This document shows, piece after piece, positions 1 to 7,020 of a stretch of 32,183 bases of DNA (position 1 is the first letter of the stretch; each line of letters starts with the position of its first letter). The notes below the pieces were generated by a model that did not search any database, was not told the origin of the DNA, and saw only the letters and a list, made by a program, of their open reading frames with translations. Position numbers and translations under genes: made by a program. The stretch is from Chloroflexota bacterium (GTDB lineage Bacteria; Chloroflexota; UBA6077; FW602-bin22; CADDYW01): positions 1 through 32,183 of the forward strand of contig JADGGD010000018.1 of assembly GCA_019690095.1 (NCBI GenBank). Reading direction: 5' to 3'.

Positions 1-44
1 GACTTTTAATCAGGGTGTCGCAGGTTCGAATCCTGCACGGCCTA
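1..44 (+). tRNA. tRNA-Lys(UUU), 3' part only (5' half outside window)
   Basis: The first 44 bases read as the 3' part of a lysine tRNA. They hold an anticodon loop CTTTTAA at 3-9 (anticodon TTT at 5-7), a variable region, a T arm with stem GCAGG/CCTGC (20-24/32-36) around TTCGAAT, then the acceptor 3' strand ACGGCCT (37-43) and discriminator A44. The next bases are CCT, so a CCA end is not encoded. The 5' half must lie left of base 1. The anticodon-to-acceptor sequence closely resembles known bacterial tRNA-Lys(UUU). Confidence 0.85.
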
Positions 45-49
45 CCTGA
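1..49 (+). repeat. attL: 49-bp direct repeat, left prophage boundary
   Basis: These 49 bases recur exactly at 32135-32183. A long identical repeat within a tRNA 3' end, next to an integrase gene, is the standard signature of tyrosine-recombinase integration. The crossover lies somewhere inside the repeat. The anticodon loop region is the usual place, but the sequence cannot locate it. Confidence 0.93.
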
Positions 50-55
50 AATCGG

Positions 56-93
56 GCGCCGGGACGGGGATTTCCGCCCGGCGCTCTCCTTTT
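56..93 (+). terminator. Rho-independent terminator of the tRNA transcript
   Basis: An 8-bp GC-rich stem GCGCCGGG/CCCGGCGC (56-63/77-84) with a 13-nt loop is followed by a pyrimidine-rich tail with TTTT (85-93). It lies just past the tRNA 3' end, so it probably ends the host tRNA transcript. It could also limit readthrough antisense to int. Confidence 0.5.
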
Positions 94-105
94 CCTCTCC
101 TCTGT

Positions 106-125
106 GGTACTAGTTTGGTACTAGT
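106..125. promoter_or_regulatory. Candidate integrase arm-type sites, left pair
   Basis: Two copies of GGTACTAGT (106-114 and 117-125) stand 11 bp apart in the same orientation. The second overlaps the int stop codon. Two 8-of-9 matches sit near the right end (31989-31997 and 32004-32012). Repeats near both att cores are what arm-binding sites of lambda-type integrases look like. The role is inferred from position and repetition. Confidence 0.5.
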
Positions 126-1287
126 CTGTACGGGAATCATGCAGCAGGCGGTCCAGCTTCGCCGCCGCCTCCCGCTGCAGATCGGGCAGAACGTGGGAGT
201 ACACGTCCATCGTCACGGCGATGGTCGAGTGCCCCAGACGTTCCTGCACCACCTTCGGGTGCTCACCCAGGCTCAAGAGCAGCGTCGCGGCCGTGTGCCG
301 CAGGTCGTGGAAGCGGATGGCGGGGAGACCTGCCTGCTGGAGCAACTTCTTGAACGACCGTCGGATCAGGTTCTGCCGCTCGATCGGTCGGCCCACCTCG
401 TTCGGGAAAATCAGGTCATGATCGTCCCATAGCGTGCCCAGCTTCAGGCGCTCTTCAAGCTGGCGGGCACGATGCTGACGGAGCGCGGCCAGGGCAAGAG
501 TGGGGAGAGAAATAACACGCCGACTCCGCGCGCTCTTGGGCTCCTGGAACACCAGTCCAGCGCTGGTGCGGCGGAGCGATCGCTGAACATGCAGCGTCCC
601 GCGCTCCGTGTCAAGATCCCCCCACTGGAGCGCGAGGAGCTCACCGATCCGCAGGCCCGTCGTCACGGCGAGGACGTAGAGCGCATGCAGCCGATCATCC
701 CGCGCCGCCTCCAGGAATCGCTTCACCTGCTCGACCGTCAGCGGCTGCATCTCCGTCCGTGCGGGACGGGGTGGATCGACCAGGTCGGCGACGTTGCGGG
801 GGATCAACCCCCAGCGGACAGCCTGATCGAGCGCGCGGTGTAGCACGGCATGGACGTACTGCGTCGTGCGGGCTGACCGTCCCGACTCCTGGATGGTGCG
901 GTAGAGCCGCATCAGATCCAGCGGGGTGAGCTTGCCGAGCGGTCGCGTCCCGAGAGCGGGGAGGATGTGGAGACGGACCAGGCGCGCGTAGTCGTCGTAC
1001 GTCCCCGGGCGCACCGTGGGACGGACGGCCTCCTCCAACCAGCGGGTGAGGTAATCGCCCAGATTCTGCAGCGGGGACGGGACGATCTGGCCCGCCTGGA
1101 GCCGGCGGAGCTGCTCCGCACACCAGGTCCGCGCCTCGGCCTGGGTCGCGTGGTAGCTCCGCTGGAAGCGTGCTTTTCCCTGGGAGTCGACGCCGAGGTA
1201 GATCTGCGCGACCCACTTCTTCTTGCGTCGGGGGTCATCCGTCTTCCAGACGGAGCCGGAGCCGTAGGTGTGCGTGCGGCGAGGCAT
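121..1287 (-). CDS. int: Phage tyrosine integrase
   Basis: A 388-residue tyrosine site-specific recombinase that would integrate and excise the prophage at the tRNA-Lys site. The N-terminal 60 residues form an arm-binding-like domain (Lys/Arg-rich, aromatic). Residues about 73-165 are a SAM-like core-binding domain. The catalytic domain, about 180-385, shows the full set: R213 in TGLRIGELL, K251, H327-x-x-R330 in HDLRH, H353 in GHS and nucleophile Y363 in DVYSH. Length is normal for the family. It is the last gene of the repressor-lipoprotein-int minus-strand operon, with only 5 nt between the lipoprotein stop and its ATG, so it is probably transcribed from the lysogenic promoter. Its 3' end runs into the candidate arm sites next to attL. 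Confidence 0.96.
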   Translation of the reverse strand: MPRRTHTYGSGSVWKTDDPRRKKKWVAQIYLGVDSQGKARFQRSYHATQAEARTWCAEQLRRLQAGQIVPSPLQNLGDYLTRWLEEAVRPTVRPGTYDDYARLVRLHILPALGTRPLGKLTPLDLMRLYRTIQESGRSARTTQYVHAVLHRALDQAVRWGLIPRNVADLVDPPRPARTEMQPLTVEQVKRFLEAARDDRLHALYVLAVTTGLRIGELLALQWGDLDTERGTLHVQRSLRRTSAGLVFQEPKSARSRRVISLPTLALAALRQHRARQLEERLKLGTLWDDHDLIFPNEVGRPIERQNLIRRSFKKLLQQAGLPAIRFHDLRHTAATLLLSLGEHPKVVQERLGHSTIAVTMDVYSHVLPDLQREAAAKLDRLLHDSRTD

Positions 1288-1292
1288 CGTAC

Positions 1293-1910
1293 TTAATCAA
1301 GGGCAATGCGTGCAATGGGAGCATCTAGTGAGATGTCCAGTGGGCGATACTCGAGAACCAGGCCGTGGGCATTCTTCGGTACGGCAAGAGCGACTGTCCC
1401 GCGAGCCTTCTCTCCTCTCGCGATCCTTCCCGTTTTCAGAGCCTTTGGATCGAGACTGCTCGTTACGTTGTACTCATAGCCATCGCTGTCCTTGATGTGG
1501 AAATAGAGCGGATTATACGAAGCCTGGTCACGACTGGTGTTCTCAATCGTCACATCAACGATCACATACCCGAACCCTGGCTGGTCAGGAGTCAGGGTAA
1601 ATCCCGACATTGTCATCTTGTCCACACGCTGAATGCTGTTCACCGTCAGACTGATCCCCGATGCTGTCACTTTCTGGCCAATTTTGCCAACCGTGGTCGC
1701 AGGAGTATCCGTCGGCTGAGGCCGGGGAGTATCAGTCGGTACAGGCGTCGGAGTTGGCATGGGAGTAACAGTCGGCTCGACGGTACGTGTCGGGGATGGA
1801 GCCGATGAGACTATGGATACCACAGCGGTAGGTGATGTAAGCGATCGCGGAGAGGAAGCTGAGCAGGCAACCAGACCAACGACCAACATGACCATTGAAA
1901 AGCGAATCAT
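1293..1910 (-). CDS. Prophage lipoprotein, DUF4352-like
   Basis: A 205-residue predicted lipoprotein. The N-terminus has a short charged start, a hydrophobic segment and a lipobox LVAC with the lipidated Cys at position 16. A Ser/Thr/Pro-rich linker (about 17-75) with PT repeats would span the cell wall region. The C-terminal 130 residues resemble DUF4352 immunoglobulin-like domains: a GISLTVNSI strand, then FGYVIVDVTIEN and Y-P-L-Y-F segments. It sits between the repressor and integrase genes on the same strand, so it should be expressed in the lysogen. A role in lysogenic conversion or superinfection exclusion is inferred from position only. Start: ATG preceded by an AGAGGGGG ribosome-binding sequence. 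Confidence 0.8.
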   Translation of the reverse strand: MIRFSMVMLVVGLVACSASSPRSLTSPTAVVSIVSSAPSPTRTVEPTVTPMPTPTPVPTDTPRPQPTDTPATTVGKIGQKVTASGISLTVNSIQRVDKMTMSGFTLTPDQPGFGYVIVDVTIENTSRDQASYNPLYFHIKDSDGYEYNVTSSLDPKALKTGRIARGEKARGTVALAVPKNAHGLVLEYRPLDISLDAPIARIALD

Positions 1911-1922
1911 TCTACCCCCTCT

Positions 1923-2558
1923 TCATGGCTTCCGTACTACCTGCTTGACTACCCCAATGATACGAGTAGTCTCATCCAGGCGAATAGGTGGCCGATGCCG
2001 CAGTGCGACGAGGTAGAGGCCATCCGATCGCCTCTCCAGAATCTTCAGAAGTGTCTCACCGTCGTGAACAGCCAGGACAATATCCCCTGGCCGTGGGGAT
2101 TCGGTAATGTCAACGACAACCGTCTCGCCATCATGGATCCGCGGCTCCATGCAGTCGCCGCGCACGTCAACAGCAATGAACGTATGGTTTCGCTGCCATG
2201 GCTCGGGATAATACGCCACGTACTCTGCTTCAGACGGTATGCCATACCCGGCAGCGGCAGGCTGCTCCGTCTTCGGCACCAAGACCGGCCCAGTCTCACG
2301 CGCTCGGGCCTCCTGTTCCCGCCGCAGACGGACGATGCGATCAGTTTCCTGCCAGAGATCCATCAGCTGTTCCAGGCTCACTCCAGACCACAATGCCAGA
2401 CGCTTGATCGTCGAGAACTCGACTCGCTCCCCCAGCATCAGACGGGAGACAGTATCGGGACTCAGCCGCGCCTGTCGCGCAACCTCACGGTACGACCGTA
2501 TTCCTCGCTGCAGCATCTCTTTCCTGAGCCAGACACTGAGCGGTGTCTCTGCCGTCAT
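1923..2558 (-). CDS. LexA/CI-like phage repressor (HTH + S24 domain, Cys nucleophile)
   Basis: A 211-residue repressor predicted to hold the lysogenic state. Residues about 8-68 form an XRE-type helix-turn-helix (YREVARQARLSPDTVSRLML). A charged linker follows, then a C-terminal S24 (LexA/UmuD) domain from about 125. An A103-G104 pair in AAAGYG fits the usual Ala-Gly self-cleavage site. The expected nucleophile motif GDSMEP reads GDCMEP, with Cys136 in place of Ser; the general-base Lys is K172 in LLKIL. Whether it self-cleaves is therefore uncertain. It is the first gene of the minus-strand lysogeny operon, facing the early promoter, and probably binds the 23-bp palindromes at 2653 and 2893. 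Confidence 0.9.
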   Translation of the reverse strand: MTAETPLSVWLRKEMLQRGIRSYREVARQARLSPDTVSRLMLGERVEFSTIKRLALWSGVSLEQLMDLWQETDRIVRLRREQEARARETGPVLVPKTEQPAAAGYGIPSEAEYVAYYPEPWQRNHTFIAVDVRGDCMEPRIHDGETVVVDITESPRPGDIVLAVHDGETLLKILERRSDGLYLVALRHRPPIRLDETTRIIGVVKQVVRKP

Positions 2559-2598
2559 TCCCGTCCGTCCGCCAGACGTTCAAGATTCGTATGAGCTG

Positions 2599-2604
2599 AC
2601 TATA
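2599..2604 (-). promoter_or_regulatory. Candidate -10 of the lysogeny (repressor) promoter
   Basis: On the minus strand these bases read TATAGT, about 40 nt upstream of the repressor ATG. No good -35 is visible at 16-18 bp. The site is 15 bp from the -35 of the rightward promoter, so the two promoters would compete back to back. Confidence 0.35.
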
Positions 2605-2618
2605 CAGCAAAAAGGGTC

Positions 2619-2646
2619 TTGACAGCGCAACCAAACGTGCTATACT
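2619..2646 (+). promoter_or_regulatory. Early rightward promoter (PR-like)
   Basis: A consensus -35 TTGACA (2619-2624), a 16-bp spacer and a -10 TATACT (2641-2646) stand upstream of the Cro-like gene. Operator O1 begins 7 bp after the -10, across the likely start site, so a bound repressor would block it. Confidence 0.85.
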
Positions 2647-2652
2647 CGAGAA

Positions 2653-2675
2653 CGTCCGACCATTGCGGACGGACA
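2653..2675. promoter_or_regulatory. Repressor operator O1
   Basis: A 23-bp imperfect palindrome, CGTCCGAC-N7-GACGGACA, lies over the predicted early transcription start. Its right arm equals that of the perfect palindrome at 2893-2915, and its left arm matches 6 of 8 bases. A further half-site CGTCCGTC occurs at 2562-2569 in the repressor leader. Confidence 0.65.
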
Positions 2676-2697
2676 CAGGAGTCTCCACGAGGTAGCG

Positions 2698-2991
2698 ATG
2701 CTTGGCAACCGGATCGCAGAGATTCTGGAGCACCAGGGGCGGACGATGACCTGGCTTGCGAAGCGGACCGGCTACAGTCGCTGGCACGTCAACCGCGTCG
2801 TGAATGGCGCCGAGCCGCCGTCACCGCGGTTCCGCGCCGAATGTGCGCGTGCACTTGACATTCCCGAGCATTTGCTTTTTTTTGAGAAGGACTGTCCGTC
2901 TAATCAGGACGGACAAGCCGGGGAAAGGAGAACGAGTGATGGCACACAAGCGCCAGCGCGACGCACAGTGCGTCGTGGAGCAGCAGGCTGA
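2698..2991 (+). CDS. Cro-like XRE helix-turn-helix regulator
   Basis: A 97-residue protein, first gene of the early operon, read divergently from the repressor. Residues 5-60 form an XRE/Cro fold (IAEILEHQGRTMTWLAKRTG, then YSRWHVNRVVNG). The tail after residue 64 has low complexity. It overlaps operator O2 and the first 53 nt of the next gene, so it is probably unstructured. A run of eight T (2876-2883) sits at its LLFFE codons. By position it is the lytic-switch counterpart of the repressor. Start: ATG with a GAGGT ribosome-binding site. Confidence 0.8.
   Translation: MLGNRIAEILEHQGRTMTWLAKRTGYSRWHVNRVVNGAEPPSPRFRAECARALDIPEHLLFFEKDCPSNQDGQAGERRTSDGTQAPARRTVRRGAAG
2893..2915. promoter_or_regulatory. 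Repressor operator O2 (perfect 8-bp arms)
   Basis: TGTCCGTC-N7-GACGGACA is a perfect inverted repeat inside the 3' part of the Cro-like gene. It shares arms and 7-bp spacing with O1, 240 bp upstream. This spacing would allow repressor looping, or a roadblock to early transcription. Confidence 0.65.
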
Positions 2992-3172
2992 AGCGATCCA
3001 TCACCTGCTGCTGCTCAGGAACCACCGTACGATCCAGGCGAATCCGCAATTGCGCATGCTGGTCAATCACGCCTGGCAATCGCTGAAGACGGCAAATGCT
3101 CTCGCATGTGCGCTGTGGTTTCCGTCCGACACGCATGCCGACGTGTCGGAATTCCTGCCGCCAGCGGCGTAA
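2939..3172 (+). CDS. Small early protein of unknown function
   Basis: A 77-residue protein starting at ATG 2939 behind a clear ribosome-binding site (AAAGGAG, 7 nt upstream). It is helical and Gln/His/Leu-rich at the N-terminus (QQAEAIHHLLLLRNHR), with a short acidic, Pro/Ala-rich end. No family recognised. It overlaps the Cro-like gene in a +1 frame. Its small size and place in the early operon suggest a regulator or host-takeover protein, but nothing in the sequence proves it. Confidence 0.6.
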   Translation: MAHKRQRDAQCVVEQQAEAIHHLLLLRNHRTIQANPQLRMLVNHAWQSLKTANALACALWFPSDTHADVSEFLPPAA

Positions 3173-3183
3173 GGAACGGCGAG

Positions 3184-3507
3184 ATGGCAGCAGAGCGCGT
3201 GTTCATCGAGCCAGCGGAGATCGCCGAACGGCTGGGCATCAGTGTCGCGGCGGTCTACCGCTATCTCAACGCTGGCGTCATCCCATCCAGACGGCTCGAT
3301 CACCGCATCCTAGTCCATCGGGCCGACTTCGAGCGGTGGTGCCGCGAAGGGAATGCCGAGAAGGACGAAAGAAAGAAGGACGAGAACAGTCTGATCGAGA
3401 AACTGCTCGCGGGAGAGATCGAGCTTGAACTGGTGATCCGTGCCCGAAAGAACAACGCCCGTCTGCTCGGGATATCAGACGGGCGAGAAGAAAGGAGAAA
3501 TCAGTGA
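3184..3507 (+). CDS. Excisionase-like HTH protein (MerR/HTH_17 type)
   Basis: A 107-residue protein. Residues 7-58 match the winged-helix DNA-binding fold shared by excisionases and MerR-like regulators: EPAEIAERLGISVAAVYRYL, then a wing segment ending in HRADFERWC. The second half is charged (Lys/Glu-rich), then helical. In a prophage with a tyrosine integrase this is the best candidate for the directionality factor. It could equally be an early transcription regulator. Start: ATG with an AAGGAA sequence upstream. Its TGA overlaps the next GTG start. Confidence 0.7.
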   Translation: MAAERVFIEPAEIAERLGISVAAVYRYLNAGVIPSRRLDHRILVHRADFERWCREGNAEKDERKKDENSLIEKLLAGEIELELVIRARKNNARLLGISDGREERRNQ

Positions 3508-3692
3508 TCAACCAACACCATTCTACCGCACTGCGCCAGCGCCCTGCAAGCCGCCCGGAACCGCCGGCGTCGCCGGCGGTGCGAGCGGCACGTCAGCGCT
3601 GGCAGGAGACGGAGAGCGCGCAGGCGCTCGCGGATTTCGAATTCGCTCTGCGGCACCCGTTCTGGCGGGAGGAGGTCGGCGATGCGGACTGA
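3504..3692 (+). CDS. Small early protein of unknown function
   Basis: A 62-residue protein starting at GTG 3504, which overlaps the previous stop (GTGA). An AAAGGAG ribosome-binding site lies a few bases upstream. The first half is Pro/Arg/Ala-rich and likely disordered. The second half is a helix with aromatic residues (ADFEFALRHPFWREE). No family recognised. Overlapping stops and starts on both sides support translational coupling. Confidence 0.55.
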   Translation: MINQHHSTALRQRPASRPEPPASPAVRAARQRWQETESAQALADFEFALRHPFWREEVGDAD

Positions 3693-3867
3693 GCAGATTG
3701 ATTGGGAGCGGAGCAGACAGAACGCCCGCGAGTGGTATGTGTGTCTCCTGGAGCAGATCCGTGACGAGCTGAGGCACGCGCTGGAGCTCGGCGAGGAGTG
3801 GACCCGTCAGCACCTCGCCGAGATTGAGGCCATCCTCCGCCAGTATGAGGAGGACACCGATGGCTAG
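3682..3867 (+). CDS. Small helical early protein
   Basis: A 61-residue, almost entirely charged-helical protein with Trp and Glu/Arg heptad-like spacing (EEWTRQHLAEIEAILRQYEE). No recognised family. Its ATG overlaps the end of the previous gene and follows GGAGG (3670-3674). Its end overlaps the next start, so it belongs to the translationally coupled run of small early genes. Confidence 0.55.
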   Translation: MRTEQIDWERSRQNAREWYVCLLEQIRDELRHALELGEEWTRQHLAEIEAILRQYEEDTDG

Positions 3868-4171
3868 CACGATACACCCGACACAGCCAGGATGGGCGCC
3901 CGGGCCGTGGACGGCGGTCGATCTGCGATCGCAGAAGAACGGGCAAATCCGGATCGACTCATACCGCGACGGCTACTACGAGCACGTGGCGAATGTGCTC
4001 GCTCGTAGCCGCCACGCGGAGGGGAACGCGCGCCTCATCGCCGCTGCGCCCGAGCTGCGGGAGCTGCTCGAGTACGTCTATGCGCTCTGGCGAAAGGACC
4101 ACGACGGGGCATACATCCCGAGCGTGGACGAGATCCTGGAGCGCACCGCAGCCAGCGGGGAGATCAGGTGA
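3860..4171 (+). CDS. Conserved phage protein with a GNARLIAAAPEL motif
   Basis: A 103-residue protein. After a Trp/Pro-rich N-terminus it carries the sequence EGNARLIAAAPELRELLEYV (about residues 53-72). This motif is widespread in small early phage proteins of unknown function, usually near recombination or replication genes. The start at ATG 3860 follows GAGGAGG at a normal distance and overlaps the previous gene by 8 nt. The function is unknown, but the family resemblance is clear. Confidence 0.65.
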   Translation: MASTIHPTQPGWAPGPWTAVDLRSQKNGQIRIDSYRDGYYEHVANVLARSRHAEGNARLIAAAPELRELLEYVYALWRKDHDGAYIPSVDEILERTAASGEIR

Positions 4172-4362
4172 TCGAGATGACAGACCTGCGTCACGCGGCC
4201 CTCACTGACTACGACGCGAACGAAATCTTTCTCCGCATCCGGCTCATCGAGCCGGATGCGGAGCGGTCGTACTGCGCAGCTAGTCTGCTGGATGACCTTT
4301 GGTCACTGTACGTCGAGATGGAGTCGGCGCCGACCGATGCCGGCACGGGAGGAGATGAGTGA
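4168..4362 (+). CDS. Small acidic early protein
   Basis: A 64-residue acidic protein with no recognised family. The start is GTG 4168 (GTGA overlap with the previous stop) or ATG 4177, three codons later. The middle is a helix pair (DANEIFLRIRLIEPDAERSY) and the C-terminus is Gly/Asp-rich. It sits between the GNARLIAAAP protein and a tiny membrane protein, coupled at both ends by overlaps. Confidence 0.5.
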   Translation: MIEMTDLRHAALTDYDANEIFLRIRLIEPDAERSYCAASLLDDLWSLYVEMESAPTDAGTGGDE

Positions 4363-4475
4363 ACCCGCTCGAACTGGTCGGCGCGGCGCTGCTCTTCTGC
4401 GCCGTCCTCATGTTGGCCTGGATCGACCTGGTCATGGTGGCAGCACTGCTCGGCACGCTGCCAGAAACACCCTGA
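4359..4475 (+). CDS. Tiny single-span membrane protein (38 aa)
   Basis: GTG 4359 overlaps the previous stop (GTGA) and follows GGGAGGAG. The 38-residue product is almost one hydrophobic helix, from [19 protein letters not shown] to MVAALLG, with a short PETP end. The next gene starts 13 nt later. The size, coupling and clean membrane helix suggest a real small phage membrane protein. Role unknown. Confidence 0.5.
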   Translation: MNPLELVGAALLFCAVLMLAWIDLVMVAALLGTLPETP

Positions 4476-4488
4476 GGAGAATAGAAGA

Positions 4489-5346
4489 ATGGACACACCT
4501 GCATTGGCACAGGCACGCCACCCGTCGCAGAGCCTAACGCGTGACCAGATTGATCTGATCAAGCGCACCATCTGCAAAGGGGCCACCGATGACGAGTTCC
4601 GGCTTTTCGCTCTGCAGTGCGCGCGGACGGGACTCGATCCCTTCGCGCGCCAGATCTATGCCATCAAGCGCTGGGACAACCGAGAGAAGCGCGAGGTAAT
4701 GACGATTCAGGTCAGCATCGATGGTCTGCGGCTGATCGCGGAGCGGACGGGTTCGTACGCGGGACAGATTGGACCGCAGTGGTGTGGATCAGATGGCGAA
4801 TGGCGGGATGTCTGGCTGGGCGACGAGCCGCCTGCCGCAGCGCGGGTCGGCGTACTGCGGCAGGGCTGGCAGTACCCGCTTTGGGGCGTTGCGACCTATC
4901 GGAGCTACTGCCAGCGTGACGAAGCCGGCAATCCGCGGAACCTGTGGCGTACGATGCCCGACGTGATGCTGGCCAAATGTGCCGAGGCCATCGCACTCCG
5001 GAAGGCTTTCCCGCAGGAGATGAGCGGTCTCTACACCGCCGAAGAGATGGCACACGCCTCAGAGACAGCCGAGACCGCAGCGGGCGAGAGTGAGCCTCCA
5101 GCGGAGGAGAGGCTGGCCGATCCGCAACTGAGCCGCCAGGAGATCCTGGACGGGTGGCGGAGACTGGCCGCGCGGGCAAAGCGCGTTGGGATCGATCTGC
5201 CGAGGCCCAGCAGCTCCTGGACGACCCAGGAGCTGCTGGAGCAGGCGAAGGCGTGGAAGGAGCGTGTCCTCGAGCGCGAAGAGGCAGTCAAGGCGATGGA
5301 GGCCGCAAGCCACGAGTCCGATTCTGAGGTTGAGGTCTTGCTGTGA
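4489..5346 (+). CDS. bet: Bet/RecT-type single-strand annealing protein
   Basis: A 285-residue phage recombinase of the Redbeta/Bet family. It would anneal complementary single strands during phage DNA recombination and replication. Family hallmarks are [40 protein letters not shown], then [17 protein letters not shown] and [20 protein letters not shown]. The conserved core is residues about 15-190. The tail from about 190 is Ala/Glu-rich and helical, as expected for the variable end. No exonuclease partner gene is recognisable beside it. Start: ATG with GAGGAG upstream. The end overlaps the next gene (GTGA). Confidence 0.9.
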   Translation: MDTPALAQARHPSQSLTRDQIDLIKRTICKGATDDEFRLFALQCARTGLDPFARQIYAIKRWDNREKREVMTIQVSIDGLRLIAERTGSYAGQIGPQWCGSDGEWRDVWLGDEPPAAARVGVLRQGWQYPLWGVATYRSYCQRDEAGNPRNLWRTMPDVMLAKCAEAIALRKAFPQEMSGLYTAEEMAHASETAETAAGESEPPAEERLADPQLSRQEILDGWRRLAARAKRVGIDLPRPSSSWTTQELLEQAKAWKERVLEREEAVKAMEAASHESDSEVEVLL

Positions 5347-5744
5347 CCTGGGGGCCTGTGCACACCTGCGCGCGTTGCGGTGAGCAGGTGCAGTTCGGAC
5401 CGGGACGGCGCGGGTATCCCACGCTCTACGACGCGGGAACGGATCGGCGCCACGCCTGCGCCGCGCTCCCCGCCGAGGACATTCACCCGCCCTACGTCTG
5501 CTGGTGCGGCCAGTGGGTCGTGGAGGCCAGCGGCCTGGTCTACGACTGGCAGCGGCCGTGGGGGAAAGGAGAGGTGCACGACTGCCGACGCAGCACGGCG
5601 GCACATGCACCTTCTTTCGCATTCCGCACCGAATCACGTGATTCGGTGCGGAATGCGAAAGAGCAAACCAGACCCACCCCGACATCTGATACACAACGGA
5701 GGCCAGTGCTGCCGCGACTCTCGAATGGAGCCATCGCTCTATGA
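5343..5744 (+). CDS. Zinc-finger-like small protein ending in a palindrome
   Basis: A 133-residue protein from GTG 5343, coupled to bet by GTGA. The N-terminal 80 residues carry Cys/His pairs suited to zinc binding: CARC (9-12), HAC (38-40), CWCG (53-56) and HDC (79-81). The region after about residue 88 is encoded by the 50-bp perfect palindrome at 5613-5662 and then low-complexity sequence, so the original gene probably ended near HDCRR and was extended when the palindrome arose or was inserted. Its stop overlaps the helicase start (ATGA). No specific family recognised. Confidence 0.55.
   Translation: MTWGPVHTCARCGEQVQFGPGRRGYPTLYDAGTDRRHACAALPAEDIHPPYVCWCGQWVVEASGLVYDWQRPWGKGEVHDCRRSTAAHAPSFAFRTESRDSVRNAKEQTRPTPTSDTQRRPVLPRLSNGAIAL
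5613..5662. repeat. 50-bp perfect palindrome (zero loop)
   Basis: Two 25-bp arms meet without a spacer at CAC|GTG (5637|5638). Every base pairs. The left arm reads TCTTTCGCATTCC and onward. No T-run follows, so a simple terminator is unlikely. It lies inside the 3' end of the zinc-protein gene, about 80 bp before the replicative helicase gene. It could be a cruciform, a dimeric protein-binding site or a dispersed palindromic element. Confidence 0.95.
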
Positions 5745-7018
5745 CAGGGCCAGTTCTCCGACGCGATGGCGACGCGATTATCTGGCTTTGGGAAGAGGCC
5801 GATCTTGGGATCGGTTTCGACCAGATCCGCGAATCGTCGGACGGTTTGCACGCGGAGGTCTGGATTCAGAGCGGGGGAAATACCGAGGGATCCCAGAAGG
5901 GGCACTTCCACTGGTCTCGCCTGAATATCAGCAGCATTCGAGCACGTTCGGAAATCGCTCGGGCCCTGACGGTCCGTAACAGCAAGATTGATTGGCACGG
6001 GTTACTCGAGCTCGCCTGTCTAAAGACAGCGGAGCTTTGGCGGCAGGGAGAACCCGTTGTGAACCTCGGTCATCTCTCTTCTGACGAAGATGACCGCTAT
6101 CTGATCGACCGTCTGCTACCTGAGGGAGAATCCACCGTCATCTTCGCAGATGGAGGATCGGGGAAATCCTATCTTGCTCTGGCGCTCGGAATCGCAGTAC
6201 GCCACGGAATCTGTCTCCCGAGCAGGCTGAAGCCCTTGCAACAGGGGAACGTTCTTTACCTCGACTGGGAGACGAACGCACGGGTACAAGCGAAGCGAGC
6301 CCAGTGGCTCATTCGAGGTTTTGGTCTCTCTGAGGCGCCTGGCATCTTCTACCGGCCGATGTACCGCACTCTTCCCGACGACATTGCACGAATTCGCCAG
6401 GAGGTGATGCGCCATGACGTCATTCTCGTGATCATCGATTCCCTCGGCCCCGCATGCGGTGGGGAGCCCGAGAGTGCTGAGGTCATGCTCCGTGTGTTCA
6501 ACGCCATGCGCGGCTTATCGCCCGCAACGCGGCTTGTGCTGAGCCACGTCAGTCGGGCGGGGGCAGAATTGAAGAATGGCGCAGCACGTCCGTTTGGTTC
6601 GGTGTATGTCCAGAATATGGCCAGAAGTGTGTGGGAGCTACGTCGCGGTGATTCTGACGGCGGGTCCCGTTCGAATGAGATGGCCATCGCGCTCTATCAC
6701 CGAAAGACGAATGAGGGGCGGCTGCATGAACCACTGGCCCTCCGATTCATCTTCAACGAGAGCACCCGGACGATCCGTATCGTCGGTGCTGATGTTGCGG
6801 AGGACCCAGAGCTAGCGGCCCATGCATCTCTTGCCTACCGCATTCGCGAGGCCCTGCGTCACGGCCGCATGACGACAACGGCGCTCGCTGACTATCTCGA
6901 TGTGAGCGAAGGGACGCTGACACGCACTCTGCGCCGCATGCCCGATGTTCAGCGCTTCGGCGGCATCGGGCGCGGCAACATTGCAGAATGGGGGCTAGTC
7001 ATTCATGGGAATCCATGA
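5741..7018 (+). CDS. RepA-like AAA helicase (phage replication)
   Basis: A 425-residue RecA-fold ATPase of the RepA/AAA_25 type, the replicative helicase of many plasmids and phages. It shows Walker A FADGGSGKS (135-143), a DWE segment after strand 2 (175-177), Walker B VILVIIDSLG (227-236, Asp233) and the sensor-like LVLSHVSRAG (265-274). Residues 1-105 form an alpha/beta N-domain. Residues 360-425 form a winged-helix (TTTALADYLDVSEGTLTRTL) suited to DNA binding. It starts by ATGA overlap with the zinc protein and is followed by the repeat-rich region 7019-7163, consistent with an initiator-helicase next to its origin. Confidence 0.85.
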   Translation: MTGPVLRRDGDAIIWLWEEADLGIGFDQIRESSDGLHAEVWIQSGGNTEGSQKGHFHWSRLNISSIRARSEIARALTVRNSKIDWHGLLELACLKTAELWRQGEPVVNLGHLSSDEDDRYLIDRLLPEGESTVIFADGGSGKSYLALALGIAVRHGICLPSRLKPLQQGNVLYLDWETNARVQAKRAQWLIRGFGLSEAPGIFYRPMYRTLPDDIARIRQEVMRHDVILVIIDSLGPACGGEPESAEVMLRVFNAMRGLSPATRLVLSHVSRAGAELKNGAARPFGSVYVQNMARSVWELRRGDSDGGSRSNEMAIALYHRKTNEGRLHEPLALRFIFNESTRTIRIVGADVAEDPELAAHASLAYRIREALRHGRMTTTALADYLDVSEGTLTRTLRRMPDVQRFGGIGRGNIAEWGLVIHGNP

Positions 7019-7020
7019 CA

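Noticed and set aside
3125-3150. Inverted repeat TCCGACAC-N10-GTGTCGGA as a third operator
   Set aside because: The arms and spacing differ from O1/O2 and it lies within coding sequence, so it is not convincing as a repressor site.
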